Of a stretch of DNA of 64,000 nucleotides, positions 57,295-64,000 are shown piece by piece. The notes below the pieces were generated by a model, which did not search any database, was not told the origin of the DNA, and saw nothing but the letters and a program-made list of their open reading frames with translations. The stretch is from Pseudopithomyces maydicus. Its lineage: Eukaryota > Ascomycota > Dothideomycetes > Pleosporales > Didymosphaeriaceae. Both the position numbers and the translations under genes were made by a program. Each line of letters starts with the position of its first letter. Within the stretch, counting starts at the first letter, position 1. Location of the stretch: positions 186,001 through 250,000 of the forward strand of contig JANTUC010000022.1 of assembly GCA_026873275.1 (NCBI GenBank). Reading direction: 5' to 3'.

Positions 57295-58202
57295 ATGCCG
57301 CCGAAACCCACCACCCAGCCCGCGGGCACAGGCTCCTCCCTCAAACGCGCATACCTCGTGGCGTACAACGCGGTGAGCGCAACGCTGTGGCTGGGCGTGC
57401 TGGCGCAGGTTGCGATGACGCTGGCGGCGGAGAAGGAGGGCGCGTGGGAGCAGGGCAGGACGTATGGGGCGTTGGAGCGGTATACGCGGTTGACGCAGAC
57501 GGGGGCGGGGATGGAGGTGTTGCATTCGTTGGTTGGTACGTCGTGTATTCTCTCTTGCTCTTTTCTTCGCTTTTCCTGCTTTGCTCGCTTTTCCGTCTTT
57601 GCTCGCTGTTCCGTCTTTGCTCGCTTTGCTCGCTTTGCTCGCTTCTCTACTCTTCGCTCTCTCTATTTCTATACATCTCTATGGAATTCGAATATCCGCT
57701 AACGCACACAGGCCTCGTCCGCGCCCCCGTCTTCACAACAGCCATGCAGGTCGCAAGCCGCCTCCTGCTGGTCTGGGGCATCGGGTACAATTTCCCGGCT
57801 ACCACGGCGCAGAGCCCCGCTTATAGCTCGATGCTGATCGCGTGGAGCGTGACGGAGGTGATTCGGTACTCGTACTTTGTGTTTGCGTTGACGGGAAGTG
57901 TGCCCGGCGTTTGGACGTGGTTGAGGTGAGTTTTTTGTTTATATATACGCGACTATTGATGCAGAGTGCTGATTCGTATATGTGAACAGGTACAACACCT
58001 TCCTCGTGCTCTACCCCTCGGCGTTGCGAGCGAGACTTGGCTCATTTATCAGGCTATTCCGCCGGCGAGCAAGCTGGATGAGAAGTATGGGTGGGGGTTG
58101 TGGGCTGTGCTGGCGTCGTATGTGCCGGGTTTCTATACGCTGTTCACGTATATGCTCAAGCAGAGGAGGAGGATTTTGAGGGCGGATAAGAAGAAGGCGT
58201 AA
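57295..58202 (+). CDS. PHS1: Very-long-chain 3-hydroxyacyl-CoA dehydratase (PHS1/PTPLA family), one frame break
   Basis: Exons 57295-57535, 57712-57925 and 57990-58202, 222 aa after allowing one base. It removes water from 3-hydroxyacyl-CoA in the ER elongation cycle of very-long-chain fatty acids. Visible: LKRAYLVAYNAVSATLWLGV (TM1), LEVLHS-like segment MEVLHSLVGLVRAPVFTTAM across intron 1, SRLLLVWGI, WSVTEVIRYSYF, then RYNTFLVLYP and LGVASETWLIYQAI with the conserved catalytic Tyr/Glu region, and a Lys-rich C-terminus (RADKKKA), a probable ER-retrieval signal. The frame breaks at the C4 run 58014-58017 between LVLYP and LGVASE. The gene is essential in yeast, so an assembly error is likely. 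Intron 1 is long (176 nt) and pyrimidine-repeat-rich. Confidence 0.92.
57543..57662 (+). repeat. Pyrimidine-rich (CTTTGCTCG)n repeat inside dehydratase intron 1
   Basis: Imperfect copies of TTTGCTCGC/TTCCGTC units fill most of the intron, ending about 50 bp before the acceptor. Confidence 0.75.
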
Positions 58203-59248
58203 GATAACATGGATGAGGAAGAGGAAGAGAAAGAGGGAAGCGAAGGGTGAAGACGGGATGGAAGTTGGGAGTGTGAGGGCGCTGGGGGGCTTTGGGCTGG
58301 CTGTCTGGGATTGTGAATTTTGGGGATAGAAGGCTGGTCTGGTTTGTTCATGCGTGGGAAGGGAAACCCCAGCTATGGGATAAAATGATCTGGGTAGATA
58401 GAGTTGGATTGATGGACGGCGCATAGCACGAATTGCATGATGACCCGGGGAGGAATTACCTCGAAGGGACATCAATACACAAGCATACATATCGATATAT
58501 CGACGAAGTAATAAAAAATCTCTCAACCCTCCATCCAGATCCTCGTCCTGTCCCAACAAACAACCCAATCCATCAAATCTCCTCCTCGCACACATGCAAT
58601 TCCATCCCATTCCCACCCATCGCACCTCGGTACCACCCATCTCGGACCGACACCCTCACGCCCGCTACCTCGCCATCACGCGACCCGCCCCCAGCCAGGT
58701 ACCTCCAACCTACATACGTCCCTAACCTATGTAACCCCCCACCGCTCAGCGCCTCCCTCCGCACCCCGCGGCCACTACCGCCTTGGCCCCATCTCGGCCC
58801 GGCTTCCCACCACTCCGCCGCCCCGCACCTCCCCTCGTTACCATCGCTCCGCACGACAGCCGTACCCGCTCTCGATCGACAGGCGGCATCCTGGGCTTTT
58901 GGCGCGCCCGGTTTGCGGGGAATGCACGTCTAGGGCAGGTGCGTGGGCATTGGGATTGGGGCGGCATGCGGTGCTAGGCTGGGCGGGGAGGGTACTGGGT
59001 GGACTGGAGTGGAGTGGGCTGGGTTGGATTGGGTTGACTGACTAGGGTGCTGTGTACCTAACGTGATGTACATAGATACTGGTTGGACGGGTGGTCCGTG
59101 GTGCGGGTAATTACACGAGTATTTGTCTCTACGTGTGTAAGTGTGCAGATGTGTATGTATATAAAGAGGTGGCCGCGCCGTGCCATGTACTTACGAGTAC
59201 CGCTTCTGCCTCGGTTGCCAACACCACGTCGATTCGATTCGATTCGCG
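58203..59248. other. Spacer
   Basis: No credible gene is seen. It is GC-rich around 58600-58960 with proline-rich chance frames, and a GGACTGGAGTGG-like tract lies at 58990-59040. Confidence 0.5.
59158..59166 (+). promoter_or_regulatory. TATA box of the GH31 gene
   Basis: TATATAAAG lies 83-91 bp upstream of the ATG at 59249, a usual distance for a strongly expressed, inducible fungal secreted enzyme. Confidence 0.5.
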
Positions 59249-62200
59249 ATGAGGATCTCGAGCGCACCTGTCCTGTTCGGCATTGCGGGGTCGGCTCTTG
59301 CGAGCGGGGTGGCTGTGCGGGAGGCAAGCTCTCTGGACCTGGAGAAGTGCCCTGGGTATGCGGCGAGTAATGTGCGGGAGGAGGGGGGCAAGCTGAGCGC
59401 TGAGTTGAGCCTTGCGGGAACCCCGTGTGATGCTTTTGGCGAGGATTTGAAGGATTTGAAGCTCGAGGTGGAGTATCAGACTGGTGGGTTGTTCTTGAAC
59501 GACAACGTTAAGATTTGACGATGCTGACTTTTGTGGTGCAGAGAATCGCCTTCACGTTAAGATTTACGATCCGGAGGAGAAGGTGTACCAGGTCCCAGAG
59601 GAGGTGTTTCCCCGGCCGACGAGCGAAGATGTGGGCGCTGATGCGTCTGCGTTGGCGTTCGAGTGGACTGAGAACCCCTTTTCGTTCCGCGTCGTGAGGA
59701 AGGAGTCGAATGAGACGCTGTTCGATACTTCGGCTGCGAGTCTGGTGTTCGAGAACCAGTATCTGAGGGTGAGGACGAAGTTGCCTGAGGCGCCGCATTT
59801 GTATGGGCTGGGCGAGCATACGGATCCGTTTCAGTTAAATACTACCAACTACACCCGCACTGTGAGTTGTTTTGATATCCATTCTTTATATGGGTTTTGA
59901 TTTGCTAACGAGGGTAGCTGTGGAACCGCGATGCTTACGGGGTGCCAGAGGGGACCAATTTGTACGGACACCACCCAATTTACTTTGATCACCGTGGCAC
60001 TTCTGGCACGCATGGTGTCTTCCTTTTGAGCTCTAACGGCATGGATATCAAGATTGACAACACCGACGGTCAATTTCTTGAGTACAATGCGCTCGGTGGT
60101 ATTCTTGACTTCTACTTTGTCGCTGGTCCATCGCCCAAGGAAGTCGCTGTCCAGTACTCCGAGATTGTTGGAAAGCCAGTCATGCAACCGTACTGGGGTT
60201 TTGGATACCATCAGTGCAAGTATGGCTACCGCGACGTGTTCAATGTGGCAGAGGTTGTTGCAAACTACTCCGCAGCGGGTATCCCGTTGGAGGTGCGTAT
60301 TTTGATATCTGGTGTTATCACCTTGTTACTAACATCTCTGCAGACAATGTGGACGGATATCGACTACATGGAGCTACGCCGCGTGTTCACCCTTGACCCG
60401 GAGAGATTCCCTCTCGAGATGGTTCGAGAGCTTGTCAGCTACCTGCATGCGCATCAGCAGCACTACGTTGTCATGGTGGATCCTGCAACATGGCGTGGCG
60501 ATTACGAAGCGTACAATGAGGGTGTCGACCGTGATATCTTCCAGAAGCTTCCCAATGGCGAGATCTATGTTGGCGCCGTATGTCTTACCAGAAAACCCCT
60601 GATTGAAATTTACTAACGTATGTTTTAAGGTATGGCCTGGACCTGCAGTGTTCCCTGACTGGTTCCACCCTAACACCCAGGGATACTGGAACGATCAATT
60701 CTTGAGTTTCTTTGACCCAGAAACCGGCGTCGATATTGATGCTCTCTGGATCGACATGAACGAGGCGGCAAACTTCTGCCCTTACCCGTGCTCTGACCCT
60801 GACGGTAAACTTCACTTACCATCAGTTCAATGAATCTGGCTGACAATCCTCATAGCATTTGCAGATGAGTCAGGAAACCCTCCCAAGCCACCACCCGTTC
60901 GGAACAACACCGGTCGCCCGATCTCAGGCTTCCCCGGCAACTTCCAACCTCCGACCTCTCGACGTCTTCTGAGGCGTCAGTCCAACCAAACTGGAAAATA
61001 CCTTGGACTGCCTGGACGTGACCTTATCGATCCCAAGTATCAGATTAAGAACGATGCGGGCTCGATCAGCAATAAAACGGCTCCCACTGATATTGTCAAC
61101 TACGATGGTACTACGCAGTATGATACGCACAATCTTTACGGCAGCATGATGTCGGTGGCCTCGCGTCAAGCTCTGCTGGCCCGCAGACCTGAGCGTCGTC
61201 CGTTGGTCATTACTCGATCCACTGTAAGCGATTCGTCTTTCTCTAAGACTGCAGAATTTTTCCTAACATTTGCGATAGTTCGCTGGCGCTGGAGCACATG
61301 TAGGCAAGTGGCTAGGAGACAACTTGTCGACATGGCACCACTACAGAAACTCCATCAGCGGTATCCTTCAATTCGCCTCCATCTTCCAAGTCCCCATGGT
61401 CGGTGCTGACGTCTGCGGCTTCGGCGACAATACCACCGAGACACTGTGCTCCCGCTGGGCCTGGCTGGGTGCCTTCTACCCGTTCTACAGGTAAATACGC
61501 CCCACCGCAATATCCCATCCAACCATCTAACATCTCCCCAGAAACCACGCCGGCTACGACTCCATCCCCCAAGAATTCTACAACTGGCCCACCGTCGCCG
61601 AAGCCGGCAAGAACGCCATCGACACGCGCTACCGCCTCCTCGACTACATCTACACGCACCTCCACCGCCAGACCCAAACCGGCGTGCCGCTCCTCTCCCC
61701 GCTCTTCTTCCAATACCCCGCCGACACCAACACTTTCCCGATCGACCTCCAGTTCTTTTTCGGCGACGCCCTCCTCGTTAGCCCCGTCACCGAGGAGAAC
61801 AGCACGGACGTCTCGATCTATCTTCCTAAGGATATCTTCTACGACTTCTTCACCCACGAGCGGGTCGTCGGCGAGGGCGCAACCGTCGACCTTACGGACG
61901 TTGCTTTCACCACGATTCCGCTGCATATCCGTGGTGGGTCTATCATCCCGTTGCGCGCCGAGTCGGCGAACACGACGACGGAGCTGCGGAAGAAGGACTT
62001 CGAGCTGTGGGTTGCGGTGGATGCTGAAGGGTGTGCGAGTGGGTCGTTGTATCTTGATGAGGGAGATAAGTTGGAGCAGCCGGCTACCAGTGAGATTGAG
62101 TTTAGCTATGAGAATGGGGAGTTGAGCATTGGGGGGACGTTCGGATACCAGACGGAGGTGGTGATTTCGAGCGTGGTTGTTTTGGGGGTGGGGCTGGAAA

Positions 62201-62285
62201 TGGAACCGAGGGCGGATATGCGACTGGAAGTAAGAAGTTGGATGGGCCGATTAGCTTGATGGAGGCGTCGACGTGGAAAGTTTAA
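59249..62285 (+). CDS. Secreted alpha-glucosidase, glycoside hydrolase family 31, one frame break
   Basis: About nine exons starting MRISSAPVLFGIAGSALASG (signal peptide). Landmarks: N-terminal sandwich with APHLYGLGEHTDPFQLN, LYGHHPIYFDHR, then the barrel with QPYWGFGYHQCKYGY, TMWTDIDYME, the nucleophile motif DALWIDMNEAANF, the acid-carrying VGADVCGFGDNTTE, AWLGAFYPFYRNHAGYD, and LLDYIYTHLHRQ. C-terminal sandwich domains follow. The C-terminus switches frame at the G-rich stretch 62184-62195: one base more lets the gene run to 62285 with an end reading KKLDGPISLMEASTWKV. Without it the protein ends in an implausible Arg/Met tail at 62259. It hydrolyses maltose and malto-oligosaccharides outside the cell, releasing glucose from non-reducing ends. 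Confidence 0.92.
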
Positions 62286-62488
62286 TGTGATGAAGATGTA
62301 GGATGATTCGATTGTTTTATGACAAAAATACATGTTACATGATCGGTACGATCCATGCTTTATACAATTCCGGTCCGTGGACTAACAAGTAAGCAAGTAA
62401 AACACGATTCGGAATTTGAATATCATCAGCATTCTGAAACAATGACAAAATAAGTTTGATGTCTATTTGTACACGCTTGTCCGAACCT

Positions 62489-63349
62489 CTACACCCTTCC
62501 ACCAGGCGTGCACGGCCCCGGATACCCGGTACCAAACCGCCCGCAAAACTGTCCCCAGAAGAAGTGGAATGGCATAAAGTCAAAGTAATTCGACACAAAT
62601 CCAACATACTTCCCAGACCCATCCTTGCAAATATCGTTCCCTTCCTTGATGGAAACACCAATGTGTTTCCTCAACCCAATCATGTCCGATCTATCCAGAG
62701 GATACACATGGAGCTGGCACCCGTCTCCATTCAGCTGAAGAGGGAGTTCGAACTCATCTGGAGTACCAGCCATCAACTCATCAGCAAGAGCATTGCACTT
62801 CTCGATTTCCGCAGCGCCGACCGTGCCGCCACACGTGAGGCCCTCAACGGGGGTGTCCTCACGGGAGAAGATGTGGTCCGGGTTCGCAGTCATTGATCGC
62901 ACGTCCGTCATATGGCGACGCTGAAGCGGCACCAGCGGCGCCGCGACCGAAACCTCATCTCTCTTCTGCGCCTGGTACAGCGGGCTATTGCACTCGACGC
63001 CACCCTGCTGTCCGACGATGCACAGTTCGATCTCGACCTTTACACCGCCGACGTATTCGAAGCCGAGGTCGCAGTGGTTCATGATGTTCGCGAGGGCGTC
63101 TTTGAGGTCTGTGCCCTTGATGGTGAATTCGTTGAAGAGGCCGTTGTCGACGCGGACGCGGCAGTTGCCGGACATCCAGATGGGGCGCGTGTAGTAGACG
63201 TCTGGGTTTACGCCGTTGTCTTTGATGTTGATGCATGCGTCCACGTTGGGGGCTTTGCCCCGCATGCAGTAGGCGGTTTTGTCGATTTGGGCATGGGCGG
63301 TGTTGATGCCTGCGGAGGCGAGGAAAGCGAGGTATGCGATTGAACGCAT
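62489..63349 (-). CDS. Secreted cysteine-rich protein, unknown
   Basis: Single exon, 286 aa from the ATG at 63349, which begins a clean signal peptide (MRSIAYLAFLASAGINTAHA). The open frame extends 27 codons further upstream, but those residues are polar and not needed. The mature protein has about a dozen cysteines. Two regions look alike in outline: GNCRVRVDNGLFNEFTIKGT with a C about 30 residues later, and GDGCQLHVYPLDRSDMIGLR with a C about 20 later. A KR site (AQKRDEV) and an RR site (LQRRHM) lie between the halves and could be Kex2 targets. I do not recognise the family. It could be a secreted effector-like or cell-wall protein. Confidence 0.75.
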   Translation of the reverse strand: MRSIAYLAFLASAGINTAHAQIDKTAYCMRGKAPNVDACINIKDNGVNPDVYYTRPIWMSGNCRVRVDNGLFNEFTIKGTDLKDALANIMNHCDLGFEYVGGVKVEIELCIVGQQGGVECNSPLYQAQKRDEVSVAAPLVPLQRRHMTDVRSMTANPDHIFSREDTPVEGLTCGGTVGAAEIEKCNALADELMAGTPDEFELPLQLNGDGCQLHVYPLDRSDMIGLRKHIGVSIKEGNDICKDGSGKYVGFVSNYFDFMPFHFFWGQFCGRFGTGYPGPCTPGGRV

Positions 63350-64000
63350 GATTTGGATGGGCACCGAGGACGGTGTTTGGTTGTTTGGTTGGGTAGTGGG
63401 AGTCACTGAAGATGTGCTACAGTGATGCAAATGTTTGGGAGGTATGCTCTGCTTTAAGTAGTGAAATTGTTAGCACTGATGAACTCTGGTCCTCCTAAGG
63501 TGTTGTGGCAATGACGTCGCCCCTGAAATCATAGTCGCTGTTGAATCATACACAATCCTTTGAGAACTCTAAAAGCCCTGTTCATGTACGGAAAATACCG
63601 TGCTTGTGGACGGACTATCATGCTTGGTATGTTAGTTGTGGCGCACGTTTGGGGGCGTAATGCGTCCTTTCGTGTATTAGCCTTGGCAGTTTGACAGCGA
63701 TAAAAACATAGATTTCAATTATTTCCTAACATCACATCCTAGATAGATGAATGCCATTGGAGGTATGATGGACTGCATGAAAAGTGGAGCATGGTTAGAC
63801 GTATTTTGGTTTGAGCGAATTCGCATCAACTGTGATAAGTAACCATGCAATCCATATCAGACATTCTCGACCATTTCTAGAGCTTTTGGTCCATCAGATA
63901 TTCATTAGAAGAACTAATTCTTGCTACAATCCTTGCTATGATGATCATCGTGGAACACGAGAGTGGCTTCGTATGTACCAGACCAACCAGATTAGTCGTG
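63350..64000. other. Spacer, right edge
   Basis: No gene is recognisable. Confidence 0.5.

Overview
The window is nuclear DNA of a filamentous ascomycete (Pezizomycotina). The support is short 45-180 nt GT-AG introns with CTAAT/CTGAC-like branch sites, ACCATGG-type start contexts, gene families typical of filamentous fungi (Zn2Cys6 regulator, HET-domain protein, fungal rhodopsin-like/PTH11-like membrane protein, secreted tyrosinase, secreted intradiol dioxygenase, GH31 and GH43), and gene-poor stretches rich in CATA/TATG microsatellites. I cannot name the genus. I see no CRISPR array, rRNA, convincing tRNA or intact transposon.

Region 1 (0.4-17.7 kb) looks like a specialised-metabolism or catabolic cluster: metallo-beta-lactamase-fold hydrolase, HSL-type alpha/beta hydrolase, two cytochrome P450s, a DHA2-type MFS exporter, a zeta-crystallin-like quinone oxidoreductase, a short-chain dehydrogenase and, divergent from it, a Zn2Cys6 regulator. 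No PKS, NRPS, terpene synthase or prenyltransferase is visible, so a backbone enzyme would have to lie left of base 1 or be absent. Region 2 (18.4-28.9 kb) holds an amino acid/GABA-type permease, a rhodopsin-like membrane protein, a GNAT acetyltransferase, a BTB/POZ protein and a secreted lysine-rich protein with a possible ADP-ribosyl-cyclase-like domain; it is separated by microsatellite-rich spacers. Region 3 (30-41.3 kb) holds a secreted GH43, a small unknown protein, acetoacetyl-CoA synthetase, a HET-domain protein and a small membrane protein. A gene-poor block of about 4 kb follows. Region 4 (45.4-49.3 kb) has a secreted tyrosinase and a secreted intradiol ring-cleavage dioxygenase on the same strand, a plausible pair acting on phenols and catechols. 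Region 5 (50.3-58.2 kb) is mostly housekeeping: two small unknown proteins, Prp19, a RING-like protein and 3-hydroxyacyl-CoA dehydratase (PHS1 type). Region 6 (59.2-63.3 kb) has a secreted GH31 alpha-glucosidase and a secreted cysteine-rich protein.

The most important cross-cutting observation is that at least nine otherwise well-conserved reading frames are broken by losses of one base, nearly all at or next to C/G runs. The affected genes include PRP19 and the PHS1-type dehydratase, which are essential in yeast. This points to homopolymer contraction in the assembly rather than decay, so none of these frameshifts should be read as a pseudogene without checking reads. Exon boundaries given here are my own splice predictions, chosen so that phase is kept and conserved motifs join.
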